Origin: an uncultured Eubacteriales bacterium
Lineage (GTDB): Bacteria; Bacillota; Clostridia; Oscillospirales; CAG-382
NCBI GenBank assembly: GCA_934502885.1
Contig: CAKSUT010000007.1
Location: 68,768 to 132,767 of the forward strand
Direction: 5' to 3'
DNA length: 64,000 bases
Under the pieces are notes generated by a model. The model was not told where the DNA came from and searched no databases. It saw only the letters and a list, made by a program, of their open reading frames with translations. How positions within the stretch are numbered: the first letter of the stretch is position 1; each line of letters begins with the position of its first letter. A program made the position numbers and the translations under genes. Below, piece by piece: positions 52,841 through 60,655 of the stretch.

Positions 52841-54103
52841 TTTATTTTTGATTTTATCCCAATACTGCTTTGCGGCGGTCTCGGTTTTGTTGTCGCCGTA
52901 CTCGTAATAGTGCTTTCCGGCAATATCCGAGGGGAGATAAACCTGCGGATAATAGTGCGACGGATAGTCGTGCGGATAGACGTAATCCTTGTTATGCTCC
53001 GCCGACGGCTGCATTGAGTCCCGCAGATAATCCGGCACTCTCACGCCCCTGCCGCTCTTCACGTCCTCTGCGGCGGCGTTGTACGCCATATATGCCGAAT
53101 TCGACTTCGGAAGCGTCGCAAGATAAACTGCCGCCTCGGCAAGGGGAAGTCTCGCTTCGGGAAGTCCGAGCCTTTCGGCGGCCTCAACGCACGCCTGCAC
53201 GACGGTTATCGCAGTCGGGTGCGCAAGTCCTATATCCTCCGCCGCCATGACGAGAAGCCTGCGGCAGGGTGAGATAAGGTCGCCGCCCTCAAGGAGTCTC
53301 GCAAGGTAGAAAACGGCGGCGTCGGGGTCGGAGCCTCTCACCGACTTCTGGAGTGCCGAGAGAAGGTCGTAATGCTCGTTGCCGTCACGGTCGAGCTTCA
53401 TCGCAAAGTCCGATAGGCTCTCTGCGGCAGACGACTGCTTTATCTTTCCGCCCGTGCCGAGGAAACAAACCTCAAGCGCACCCATGGCTCGTCTCACATC
53501 GCCCGACACCATGCCCGAAATTGCGTGAAGCGCCTTCTCGGCGTCCTCCCTTTCGCTGTCGGTCGGCGACACCTTATATTCCTTGCAGAGCACTCCGTAC
53601 GCACGTGTGAGCGCTTTTTCTATTTCCGAAGGTTCTACCGGTTTGAACTCGAACACGCTTGAGCGTGACAGCACCGCGGAGTAGATCGCAAAATACGGAT
53701 TCTCGGTCGTAGAGCATATGAGTGTCACTCTGCCGTCCTCCATGTATTCGAGAAGCGACTGCTGCTGCTTTTTGTTGAAGTACTGTATCTCGTCAAGATA
53801 CAGAAGTATTCCTCCGCTTCCGAAAAGAGAACCCGTCTCGGCGCACACATCTTTCACATCCGAGAGCGTGCAGGTGGTCGCATTGAGACGTCGAAGAGTC
53901 ATTCCGGATTTTGCCGCTATAATATCGGCGACCGTTGTTTTTCCGGTTCCGGACGGACCGTAGAATATCATGTTGGGTATGCGTCCGCTCTCAATAACAC
54001 GCCTGAACAGTGCGTTCTCCGCAAGCAGGTGTTTTTGTCCGACAACCTCTGAAAGCTCTCTCGGACGTACCTTTTCCGCAAGGGATTTCATGTTTTCAGC
54101 CAC
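52838..54103 (-). CDS. rarA: Replication-associated recombination protein A (MgsA/RarA)
   Basis: A 421-residue clamp-loader-like AAA+ ATPase acting at stalled forks. RPRELSEVVGQKHLLAENAL is the typical start. Walker A is FYGPSGTGKTTVADI near residue 50, Walker B is ILLYLDEIQYFNKKQQQSLL, and the sensor 1 segment is LICSTTENPYFAIYSAVLSR. The C-terminal tetramerisation domain contains MAAEDIGLAHPTAITVVQAC and PLAEAAVYLATLPKSNSAYM. Length is normal. An aldo/keto reductase gene lies 23 bases upstream. Confidence 0.95.
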   Translation of the reverse strand: MAENMKSLAEKVRPRELSEVVGQKHLLAENALFRRVIESGRIPNMIFYGPSGTGKTTVADIIAAKSGMTLRRLNATTCTLSDVKDVCAETGSLFGSGGILLYLDEIQYFNKKQQQSLLEYMEDGRVTLICSTTENPYFAIYSAVLSRSSVFEFKPVEPSEIEKALTRAYGVLCKEYKVSPTDSEREDAEKALHAISGMVSGDVRRAMGALEVCFLGTGGKIKQSSAAESLSDFAMKLDRDGNEHYDLLSALQKSVRGSDPDAAVFYLARLLEGGDLISPCRRLLVMAAEDIGLAHPTAITVVQACVEAAERLGLPEARLPLAEAAVYLATLPKSNSAYMAYNAAAEDVKSGRGVRVPDYLRDSMQPSAEHNKDYVYPHDYPSHYYPQVYLPSDIAGKHYYEYGDNKTETAAKQYWDKIKNK

Positions 54104-54126
54104 TTTGCATTCTCTCTTTCTTACGC

Positions 54127-54957
54127 TTACGCATCCGGGTCAAGGCACATACCGCCGCAGTCCGTGAGCGACGATATAAGCGAGATATCCTCCTGCGAGA
54201 GGAAATTCTCTTTTACGGCGAAATTCTCCGCAATTCTCTTCGGCGTCACAGACTTCGGAAGCGGAATATAACCACCGGCAAGACTCCACGATATGCACAC
54301 CTGAGCGACTGTCGCACCGTACTTTGCCGCAATATCGAGCATCTCCTTCTTCTCGAATATTTCTCCCGACGAAAGCGGACTCCACGCCTCAACCGCCATA
54401 CCGAGCTTCTTTGAGTAATCGGCGACCGATTTCTGCGTAAAGCCGGGATGAATCTCTATCTGATTTACCATGGGCTTTATCGACGCAACCGAGAAAACAT
54501 GGTCAAGGTGATGTTCGCGGAAGTTGCTCACGCCTATCGCACGAACCTTTCCGTCGTTATAAAGCTTCTCGAACGCACGCCATGTGTCGGCAATCTTCTC
54601 TTTCCATATTTCCCTTGTCGGCTTCGGACACGGCCAGTGAATGAGAAGCAGGTCGAAATAGTCGAGTCCCGACACACGAAGACTCTCGTCATATGCCGCA
54701 AGAGCGGACTCATACCCCTGTTTGTCGTTTGCAAGCTTTGTTGTGACGAATATGTCGCCTCTTGCGATGCCGCTTTCTCTCACGGCTTTGCCTACCGACT
54801 CCTCGTTGCCGTAGCCTTGGGCGGTGTCAATGTGTCTGTAGCCGCACTCAAGCGCATATTTCACGGCGTTTACCGCAGTATCTCCGTTCGGCGTGCGCCA
54901 TGTTCCGAGTCCGACGGAGGGGATTGTCACTCCGTTTGAAAGTATGTGTCCCGTCAT
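54127..54957 (-). CDS. Aldo/keto reductase
   Basis: A 276-residue NADPH-dependent carbonyl reductase with a TIM-barrel fold. IPSVGLGTWRTPNGDTAVNA and CGYRHIDTAQGYGNEESVGK carry the catalytic Asp and Tyr. IFVTTKLANDKQGYESALAA supplies the Lys, and YFDLLLIHWPCPKP the His. SVTPKRIAENFAVKEN is the cofactor phosphate loop. A GTG at 54975 extends the frame, but AGGAG sits just before the ATG at 54957. It lies between rarA and the SIS gene, all on one strand, probably one operon. Confidence 0.93.
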   Translation of the reverse strand: MTGHILSNGVTIPSVGLGTWRTPNGDTAVNAVKYALECGYRHIDTAQGYGNEESVGKAVRESGIARGDIFVTTKLANDKQGYESALAAYDESLRVSGLDYFDLLLIHWPCPKPTREIWKEKIADTWRAFEKLYNDGKVRAIGVSNFREHHLDHVFSVASIKPMVNQIEIHPGFTQKSVADYSKKLGMAVEAWSPLSSGEIFEKKEMLDIAAKYGATVAQVCISWSLAGGYIPLPKSVTPKRIAENFAVKENFLSQEDISLISSLTDCGGMCLDPDA

Positions 54958-54978
54958 TTTCTCCTCTCCTTTCACAAA

Positions 54979-55605
54979 TCAGATATCGAATATTCTCGCT
55001 TCGAGCGAAGCACATATTTCGTGATAAATCGGCAGATGGTACTCCTGCACCTTGTAGGTTTCGTGCGCCGGTGCTTTAATCACAACGTCGCAGACCCCGT
55101 CCGCGCGGCAGGGCTTCTCACCCGTGAGGCAGACCGTGAAAAGTCCCATGCTCTTTGCGACCTTGAGCGCGTTTATCACGTTCGCGGAATTGCCGGAGGT
55201 CGTGATGCCGATAACGGTGTCTCCCTGCTTTCCGAGTGCGAAAACGTGCTGAGCGTAAATCATGGAAGGCTCAACGTCGTTTGCAAATGCCGTGAGCGCC
55301 GCCGACTGACTGTGAAGCGACAGCGCCGGTATTCCCTGCTGGAGGTTTTCGGCGATAAAGTCGGCGTCATCGGGGAACTCTTTCGCAAACGCTTTCTTCT
55401 GTTCGTCGGTCACGGGACGCTTCTTGAGGAAGCCTTTCAGCAGTTCGCCGACTATGTGGTCGCTGTCCGAACAGCTTCCGCCGTTTCCGCACAAAAGCAC
55501 CTTGCCGCCGGCGCGGTAAGTCTTTTCGAGAGCGTCAACCGTTTTTTCTATCGCCTTGCGGCACACCGTGAGCGCCGGATATCTTTCGTAAAGAGTGTCG
55601 TTCAT
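54979..55605 (-). CDS. SIS-domain protein, GmhA-like phosphosugar isomerase
   Basis: A 208-residue cytoplasmic protein. GGKVLLCGNGGSCSDSDHIV is the GmhA/DiaA-type phosphate-binding loop. VIGITTSGNSANVINALKVA is the second SIS motif. A 45-residue insertion (GFLKKRPVTDEQKKAFAKEF) is typical of Firmicute sedoheptulose-7-phosphate isomerase-like proteins. The heptose pathway partners (gmhB, hldE) are not seen, so the substrate is unsure. It has a consensus promoter and heads the operon with the aldo/keto reductase and rarA. Confidence 0.88.
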   Translation of the reverse strand: MNDTLYERYPALTVCRKAIEKTVDALEKTYRAGGKVLLCGNGGSCSDSDHIVGELLKGFLKKRPVTDEQKKAFAKEFPDDADFIAENLQQGIPALSLHSQSAALTAFANDVEPSMIYAQHVFALGKQGDTVIGITTSGNSANVINALKVAKSMGLFTVCLTGEKPCRADGVCDVVIKAPAHETYKVQEYHLPIYHEICASLEARIFDI

Positions 55606-55642
55606 CGTTTATTCTCCTTTGGTGATATTCTCTGACAGTATA

Positions 55643-55671
55643 AGTATACCACACCGAGAGTGAGTTGTCAA
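55643..55671 (-). promoter_or_regulatory. Promoter of the SIS / aldo-keto reductase / rarA operon
   Basis: TTGACA (55666-55671) and TATACT (55643-55648), spacer 17, on the minus strand. Confidence 0.8.
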
Positions 55672-55760
55672 GGCAAAAGTGGCGGTTAAATGCGCATTCG
55701 GGTTTGCCCAATGCACAAGTGCGCAAGCATTGAGAGAACCGAAGCACGCGCCGCTTCGTC

Positions 55761-55792
55761 AAAAAAACTGCCGTCGGAAAAACCGTCGGCAG
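55761..55792 (-). terminator. Terminator of the holin-amidase cassette
   Basis: CTGCCGTCGG (55768-55777) and CCGTCGGCAG (55783-55792) pair with one mismatch; on the minus strand seven T follow. It lies 22 bases after the amidase stop codon. Confidence 0.88.
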
Positions 55793-55814
55793 TTTGATAT
55801 TTACCTATCCTCCG

Positions 55815-56483
55815 TCACACCCCGAGTCCTGCGAGGTAATCGACGGTCTTTTTTGCGAGGAAAAAGCAGTTGACGTCGGTCGAGAGCTTTGCGAGCCACA
55901 GCGCTTTGTTGGTGATAATCCCTCTTCTGCCAAGCTCCCACACAAGGTCGTTTGCGTCAAAAAACTCCTCTTCGGCACATGTGAGCGACTTTTTGAATTT
56001 CTCCCACTCTCCCTCGTTTTCGACAAAAGGTGCCGGACAGTTTTTTCCTGTGACATCATAGTGACGAAGCACTCTGTCCGCCGTCACGCCGTACTTGTCC
56101 ATAAGCGCTCGCACAAGACGGACGGTATTGCTTACCGCATCGGTCATAAAATAATACTTTCCGTCGACGTCCTTGCGGCTGCATATCTCAACGCCTATGC
56201 TGTTTGCGTTTCTGCACTCAGGATGCCTGTACGAATTGCCGCCGCAGTGCCATGCCGTATCGCAATCGTTCACGGTCTGCCACACCTCGTTTTCATCGAC
56301 GAAGTAGTGCGCCGACGCCGTAACGCTTCTCCGTGAGAAATACTCCGCATTGTTCTTCGCACTGTCGCCGTCCCCGGCGGTATAATGCACCACTATGTAC
56401 TTTATCTCCCTGCCGTTGCGTCCCTTTGCGTAGTTGGCAAGACTGCACGCAAGAAAATTTACGTTCTTAAGTTTATCGCTCAT
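55815..56483 (-). CDS. Phage-type N-acetylmuramoyl-L-alanine amidase (Amidase_2, CwlA-like)
   Basis: A 222-residue endolysin-like enzyme that cuts the bond between MurNAc and the stem peptide. Zinc ligands are visible: IKYIVVHYTAGDGDSAKNNA (His) and VLRHYDVTGKNCPAPF (His and Cys). ANSIGVEICSRK is the conserved strand. The C-terminal 60 residues form a helical tail of unknown role instead of a clear SH3 or LysM domain. No signal peptide is present, so it needs the holin for export. The ATG at 56483 overlaps the holin gene by 11 bases. Confidence 0.9.
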   Translation of the reverse strand: MSDKLKNVNFLACSLANYAKGRNGREIKYIVVHYTAGDGDSAKNNAEYFSRRSVTASAHYFVDENEVWQTVNDCDTAWHCGGNSYRHPECRNANSIGVEICSRKDVDGKYYFMTDAVSNTVRLVRALMDKYGVTADRVLRHYDVTGKNCPAPFVENEGEWEKFKKSLTCAEEEFFDANDLVWELGRRGIITNKALWLAKLSTDVNCFFLAKKTVDYLAGLGV

Positions 56484-56952
56484 CAAATCCACCGTTCCCT
56501 TTCCCGACTTGCGCATTTCCGTCCTCTCCGCCGCTTTCCTCTCTTTCTCTGAGCATTTCTATCGCCTTTTTCACCGCCGACGGTATCGGCACTCCCATAA
56601 GCCCCGCGTTTTCGATTATAGATATCGTTTCGTTTGCGATGTAGCCGATTATCACCGCATTTCTGATGAAGTCCGTGCCGAGAGCTATGTCGAGCCTGTA
56701 GGCTATAAGCACCACGAGAAGCGTCACGCCCTTGCGGCAGAGCCCTTTCCATCCGGCGCGCGACTCAAGCGCACCGCTTTCGCTTTTCGGCGAGCTGTGG
56801 AATACTCCGGCAACGACAAGACCCATTGCGTAGTCAACCGCCATGAATATGATAAGCGTCGCCATGCCGCTGTCCCAGCCGCCGAATATTCTGCAAAGTA
56901 CGCCCCCTATCGCCGCCGTCACAGTTATAAATATCTGTTTTGCCATGTTCAT
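56473..56952 (-). CDS. Phage holin family protein (toxin secretion/lysis holin type)
   Basis: A 159-residue membrane protein. Three or four helices are seen: MAKQIFITVTAAIGGVLCRI, SGMATLIIFMAVDYAMGLVV and KGVTLLVVLIAYRLDIALGT, then AVIIGYIANETISIIENAGL. ENAGLMGVPIPSAVKKAIEM is a hallmark of the phage_holin_4-type family. The tail is charged. The ATG at 56952 has AGAGGTG upstream; the longer frame to 57126 runs through the promoter and is rejected. With the overlapping amidase gene it forms a lysis cassette, but no other phage genes lie nearby. The promoter has SOS-like boxes. Confidence 0.9.
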   Translation of the reverse strand: MNMAKQIFITVTAAIGGVLCRIFGGWDSGMATLIIFMAVDYAMGLVVAGVFHSSPKSESGALESRAGWKGLCRKGVTLLVVLIAYRLDIALGTDFIRNAVIIGYIANETISIIENAGLMGVPIPSAVKKAIEMLREREESGGEDGNAQVGKGNGGFDER

Positions 56953-56969
56953 TGTTTCACCTCTGATTA

Positions 56970-57066
56970 AAACATTTGTTCTGCAAACCGCATTATTTTT
57001 ACCGACAAGTGACCTAACACTCCTCGGTACAGGGTATATTATAGCACAAATGTTCTGTTTTGTCAA
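56970..57066 (-). promoter_or_regulatory. Promoter of the lysis cassette with two SOS-like boxes
   Basis: TTGACA (57061-57066) and TATAAT (57038-57043), spacer 17, on the minus strand. GCACAAATGTTC (57044-57055) lies in the spacer and AAACATTTGTTC (56970-56981) in the leader. Each differs by one base from the palindrome GAAC-N4-GTTC found perfectly before uvrA. Confidence 0.75.
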
Positions 57067-57108
57067 GAGGAAATTCCGCAAAATTGTAAAAACGCAAATA
57101 CAACTTTG

Positions 57109-57149
57109 CGGCAAACACAGTTTCAATGAGGTTGAAGCTGTGTTTGCCG
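57109..57149. repeat. 41-base perfect-type hairpin
   Basis: CGGCAAACACAG (57109-57120) and CTGTGTTTGCCG (57138-57149) are exact complements. The inner TTTCAA / TTGAAG extends the stem to about 18 pairs with a 5-base loop. It lies upstream of the lysis-cassette promoter and has no T run. The rest of 56953-57285 holds that promoter and the next terminator. Confidence 0.8.
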
Positions 57150-57209
57150 ATGGATAGACATAGCGTAAAGAATCGGTTTTACCGTAACATCAATGCGGAA
57201 TTTCCCCAC

Positions 57210-57244
57210 AAAAAAAGGAACAAGGTACTTTTCAGCCTTGCTCC
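57210..57244 (-). terminator. Terminator of the small membrane protein gene
   Basis: On the minus strand GGAGCAAGG and CCTTGTTCC (57217-57244) form a stem followed by seven T (57210-57216). Confidence 0.85.
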
Positions 57245-57285
57245 AACAATCCGGAATGTCATTAAATCAAAAAAACTAATTCACT

Positions 57286-57624
57286 TCAATGCCTATTCCT
57301 TACAAATCCCGAAATCAGCATTGCAACAATTCCCAGCAACAAATAGACAACCGAATATAGGACAAACTCCGTTTCTCCCGGATCAAAGAGCAGCCATACG
57401 CCGACCAAAAAGAACAATGCCGTAGCGATCGGCGTCCACCAAAACGTCTTTATATCTCTGCCGGCATATGCGCCGGTACAAATTGCGTAAACAGGATTTA
57501 ACGCAAAAAACAGAATAAAGCACACTGCCATTCCGCCGTCGCCCTTCACAAACGTGACCGTCAGCCACGGCAATACGAGCATGATCATCGCAGAGGTCAT
57601 CAGCAAGGGTATGTTTTTTTTCAT
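57286..57624 (-). CDS. Small four-helix membrane protein of unknown function
   Basis: A 112-residue hydrophobic protein. Four membrane helices are likely: IPLLMTSAMIMLVLPWLTVT, MAVCFILFFALNPVYAICTG, WTPIATALFFLVGVWLLF and VLYSVVYLLLGIVAMLISGF. Short charged loops lie between them. AAAGGGAG precedes the ATG and a clear terminator follows, so the gene is real. It lies just downstream of the SRP RNA on the same strand. No family is recognised with confidence. Confidence 0.75.
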   Translation of the reverse strand: MKKNIPLLMTSAMIMLVLPWLTVTFVKGDGGMAVCFILFFALNPVYAICTGAYAGRDIKTFWWTPIATALFFLVGVWLLFDPGETEFVLYSVVYLLLGIVAMLISGFVRNRH

Positions 57625-57712
57625 AGTTTTCTCCCTTTTTCAAGTCACCTTTACACATATAACGGTAACAATAGCCCCTTCAACAAAACATAAAAAGCAA
57701 AACACACAGTAA

Positions 57713-57982
57713 GATCACACACCTGCCAATCGAAATACGTCCATGCCCGCCTTTCTCACGTTTCGCTCAGCACAGGCGACCTTGTGGCACATCACGCACA
57801 TTGCTTAATGCTGCTTGGTTCCCCACCTGACATGGTTCACAAGGCGCAATTGCACAAGACCCATACATCAACACGAAGCCGTGAGCGGCTGCGGTACAGG
57901 CGCACCCCTCAAGGCAGGAATTCCCCTCTGCTGTAGCGGATTGCAGATACAGGGCACCGCTGCCTCCCCGGATAGTGTGACC
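57713..57982 (-). ncRNA. ffs: Signal recognition particle RNA, large bacterial type with Alu domain
   Basis: Read on the minus strand, the 5' part contains GGGGAGGCAGCGGTGCCCTG and then CTGCAATCCGC, the Alu-domain core. Near the middle CAGGTGGGGAACCAAGCAGC is helix 8 with the GGAA loop that binds Ffh. The ends pair: GGTCACAC at the 5' side (57975-57982) with GTGTGATC at the 3' side (57713-57720). The span of 270 bases fits the Bacillus/Clostridium large form. Exact ends are inferred from this pairing. A perfect promoter lies directly upstream. Confidence 0.93.
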
Positions 57983-58024
57983 TTACTGCGTGCTTTGTCT
58001 GCACGCATCTTAATGATATCTGGT

Positions 58025-58053
58025 ATTATACCACAAGAGAGCGGTTTTGTCAA
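58025..58053 (-). promoter_or_regulatory. Promoter of the SRP RNA gene
   Basis: TTGACA (58048-58053) and TATAAT (58025-58030), spacer 17, on the minus strand. The first transcribed bases (about 57983-58018) form a small hairpin GCGTGC/GCACGC and may be removed in processing. Confidence 0.9.
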
Positions 58054-58236
58054 TAGATATTTTTTTAATGTTTTGTTTTGAAAATACGTAAGGGTAATCG
58101 GCGCGCGGTTGTCCTTTTTGCGCCACTATTTTAATTATACTCATTTTACACTTAATTATTTAACTTTAATTACACTTATTTAAAATATTTCTACTTTATA
58201 ATGGTGTAAAATCATAATTACTAAGGGGAATTAACA

Positions 58237-59874
58237 ATGAGAAAGAAAATTTTCGCCGCATTGGTGTCTATGCTTTTCGCCGCCGCTCTTTTTTCCGGGA
58301 TTTCCGCTCATGCGGCAGAGATTGTTGACAGCGGCTTTTGCGGTGCCGAAGGAGACGGATCCAACCTCACGTGGACACTCGATAGCGAGGGGACGCTGAC
58401 TGTTACAGGCAATGGGAAAATGGGGAAATATATAGACTGGTGGGAATCCTATTCTCCTTGGTATGGTTTACGAGCTTCGATAAAGAAAGCAGTAATAAAC
58501 GAAGGGGTTTCGAGCATTGAAGTGTACGCTTTTTTTAAGTGCGGCAACCTTACTTCGATAACCATTCCGTCGAGCGTGACAGAAATCGGCAGTGGTGCCT
58601 TTGCCGGTTGTGATAGTCTTACTTCGATAACTATTCCGGAAAACGTAACATATATTGGCTCGGGAGTCTTTGTCAATTGCAGTAGTCTTACCTCGGTGAA
58701 TATTCCGTCAAGCATGACATACATCAACACTTCTGCCTTTTCCGGCTGTAGCAATCTTACTTCGATAACACTTCCGAACGGCGTAAAAAGCATAGGAGAT
58801 TCTGCATTTTACAATTGCAGCAGTCTTTCTTCGATAACTATACCTGATAGTGTGATGAGTATCTACAGTCATGCTTTTTACGGTTGTAGCAGTCTTACCT
58901 CGATAACTATTCCGTCGAGCATGACAGGCATAAGCGAATCCACATTTAAAAACTGCAAAAAATTGACTGACATCTTAATTCCGGACAGCGTAACATATAT
59001 CGGAAGAGAGGCTTTTGATAACACCGGTTGGTATAATACTCAACCCAACGGCGTAGTATATGCCGGAAATTGTCTTTACAAATACAAAGGTGAAATGCCG
59101 TTCGGAACGGAAATTACCGTAAAGCCCGGAACTTTCAGCATTTGCCGTGACGCATTTTGGGGTTGCAAAAATCTGACATCAGTGACTATTCCTCCGAATG
59201 TAGATATTGGCGTCGCTTCTTTCAGCAATTGCAACGGATTGACATCGGTTATTATCCCGGAGGGGACTGCACGTATTGAAATGCAAGCCTTTTACAGATG
59301 CGGCAATCTTACTTCCGTGACTATTCCGGTGAGTGTAACAAGCATTGCAAGTTATGCCTTTGCCGAAAGTGATAACTTAAAGGAGATCCGTTACGCCGGT
59401 ACAAAATCACAATGGAATAGTATTGACTTTACTTCAGGCAATGATAATCTGAAGAACATCAAGGTAATCTACAACTACACTCCGCCCCTCCCCATCCTCT
59501 CCACCGACATCCGCTCCTACATATTCGGCAGTGAGATAGAGTCGTACAACGTAAACGGCTCGACGTGCATAGTCGCGGAGGATCTCATGAATTACGGCTT
59601 CACGGTTGTGTGGGACGGCGCGGCGAGGACGCTTTCGATAACGCACCCGTCGGACGACTTCACGCAGGCTGAAAAGAAGAATTTCGGTGCGAAGAGCGGC
59701 AGTATCGGCGAAAAGCTCACGGAAACCGTGCCGACGGATATCGTCACCTACGTGAACGGCGAAGAAGTGCAGTCGTACAACATCGGCGGCAGAACCGTCA
59801 TCTGCATCGACGCCCTCGGTGCTTTCGGCGGCGTCACGTGGGACGGCGAGAAGAGGACCATTTCAGTCGGCTGA
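58237..59874 (+). CDS. Secreted BspA-type leucine-rich-repeat protein with a C-terminal copper-amine-oxidase-like repeat pair
   Basis: A 545-residue exported protein. The signal peptide is KKIFAALVSMLFAAALFSGI ending near HAA. About ten LRR_5 repeats of roughly 23 residues follow, with the pattern NLTSITIPSSVTEIGSGAFA. From residue 415 two related segments occur: TDIRSYIFGSEIESYNVNGS and TDIVTYVNGEEVQSYNIGGR, each ending in WDGxxRTxSI/V. They resemble the copper amine oxidase N-terminal-like domain common in clostridial surface proteins. The LRR part is visibly A+T richer than the C-terminal part, changing near base 59475. AAGGGG precedes the ATG; a TATAAT (58197-58202) lies 35 bases upstream. 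Role in adhesion or surface binding is inferred. Confidence 0.88.
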   Translation: MRKKIFAALVSMLFAAALFSGISAHAAEIVDSGFCGAEGDGSNLTWTLDSEGTLTVTGNGKMGKYIDWWESYSPWYGLRASIKKAVINEGVSSIEVYAFFKCGNLTSITIPSSVTEIGSGAFAGCDSLTSITIPENVTYIGSGVFVNCSSLTSVNIPSSMTYINTSAFSGCSNLTSITLPNGVKSIGDSAFYNCSSLSSITIPDSVMSIYSHAFYGCSSLTSITIPSSMTGISESTFKNCKKLTDILIPDSVTYIGREAFDNTGWYNTQPNGVVYAGNCLYKYKGEMPFGTEITVKPGTFSICRDAFWGCKNLTSVTIPPNVDIGVASFSNCNGLTSVIIPEGTARIEMQAFYRCGNLTSVTIPVSVTSIASYAFAESDNLKEIRYAGTKSQWNSIDFTSGNDNLKNIKVIYNYTPPLPILSTDIRSYIFGSEIESYNVNGSTCIVAEDLMNYGFTVVWDGAARTLSITHPSDDFTQAEKKNFGAKSGSIGEKLTETVPTDIVTYVNGEEVQSYNIGGRTVICIDALGAFGGVTWDGEKRTISVG

Positions 59875-60015
59875 GCGCAGATTTTCATCGGCAGAAGCCT
59901 TACCGAAATATGGGAGGACGTATCATTTCTCGAGATAGACGGCTGTGAACCCGAACACCGTATTGAGCATTATATGGAGTTTATTGAAAGGCAAAAAGAC
60001 GGTCGGCATTCGTAA
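59875..60015 (+). pseudogene. Remnant reading frame after the LRR gene
   Basis: Directly after the stop codon of the LRR gene, in the same frame, 46 codons stay open and look coding: AQIFIGRSLTEIWEDVSFLE then IDGCEPEHRIEHYMEFIERQ, ending at TAA 60013-60015. There is no start codon or ribosome site. It looks like the C-terminal tail of a lost gene joined here by rearrangement. The source family is not recognised. Confidence 0.5.
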
Positions 60016-60034
60016 ACCGTGCGGTGTTTTCGCC

Positions 60035-60095
60035 GCAACAAGATGTTCGCCGCAACAGAATGTTGCTTGACTTTCCGCCCCGCGCGTGATACAAT
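60035..60095 (+). promoter_or_regulatory. Promoter of the HTH/zinc-ribbon gene with two tandem operators
   Basis: TTGACT (60067-60072) and TACAAT (60090-60095), spacer 17. Just upstream GCAACA-AGA-TGTTCG (60035-60049) and GCAACA-GAA-TGTTGC (60052-60066) form two inverted repeats 17 bases apart, touching the -35 box. Confidence 0.7.
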
Positions 60096-60136
60096 AAAGG
60101 TGTAAACCAAAAGTCAGAGAAAGGACGTCAAACACA

Positions 60137-60580
60137 ATGGAAACCAAAGAAATAATACTCTCTCTCCGCACGAAAAGCGGTATGTCGCAGGAGGAGCTTG
60201 CGGAAAAGCTTTACGTAACAAGGCAGGCGGTATCGAGGTGGGAGAACGGCGAAACACTGCCGAACCCCGAAACTCTCAAGGCTCTGTCGAAGCTTTTCGA
60301 CGTATCGATAAACACGCTTCTGGGTTCTCCACGAACGCTCATCTGTCAATGCTGCGGAATGCCGCTCGACGACACATCGATAAGCCGAGAGCCGAACGGA
60401 GAGTTCAACGAGGACTACTGCAAGTGGTGCTACGCCGACGGAAAGTACACCTACGACGACCTCGCAACACTCACGGATTTTCTCGTTTCGCATATGTCGA
60501 ATGACTCTTTTCCGCCGGAGAAGGCGCGTGAGTATTTTGAGGCGATGTTGCCGAAGCTCGGTCATTGGGCGAAAAAGTAA
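60137..60580 (+). CDS. XRE-family regulator with C-terminal zinc ribbon
   Basis: A 147-residue protein. The N-terminal helix-turn-helix is GMSQEELAEKLYVTRQAVSR with WENGETLPNPETLKALSKLF, the Cro/CI type. The C-terminal part has CQCCGMPLDDTS and YCKWCYADGKYTY, a four-cysteine zinc ribbon of the zinc_ribbon_2 type. Such fusions are common in Firmicutes as small stress or metabolite regulators. Two tandem inverted repeats over its promoter suggest autoregulation. It faces the HEPN-like gene across a 75-base gap. Confidence 0.88.
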   Translation: METKEIILSLRTKSGMSQEELAEKLYVTRQAVSRWENGETLPNPETLKALSKLFDVSINTLLGSPRTLICQCCGMPLDDTSISREPNGEFNEDYCKWCYADGKYTYDDLATLTDFLVSHMSNDSFPPEKAREYFEAMLPKLGHWAKK

Positions 60581-60655
60581 CGGGAATATGAGGAAAGGAG
60601 AGCTGAGGAGGGTTCTCCTTTTTTGCTTGGCAGAAAAACTTTACGTCTCGAATCG

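Noticed and set aside
56953..57126. N-terminal extension of the holin frame to 57126
   Set aside because: The extension runs through the -10 and -35 boxes of its own promoter; the ATG at 56952 has a good ribosome site.
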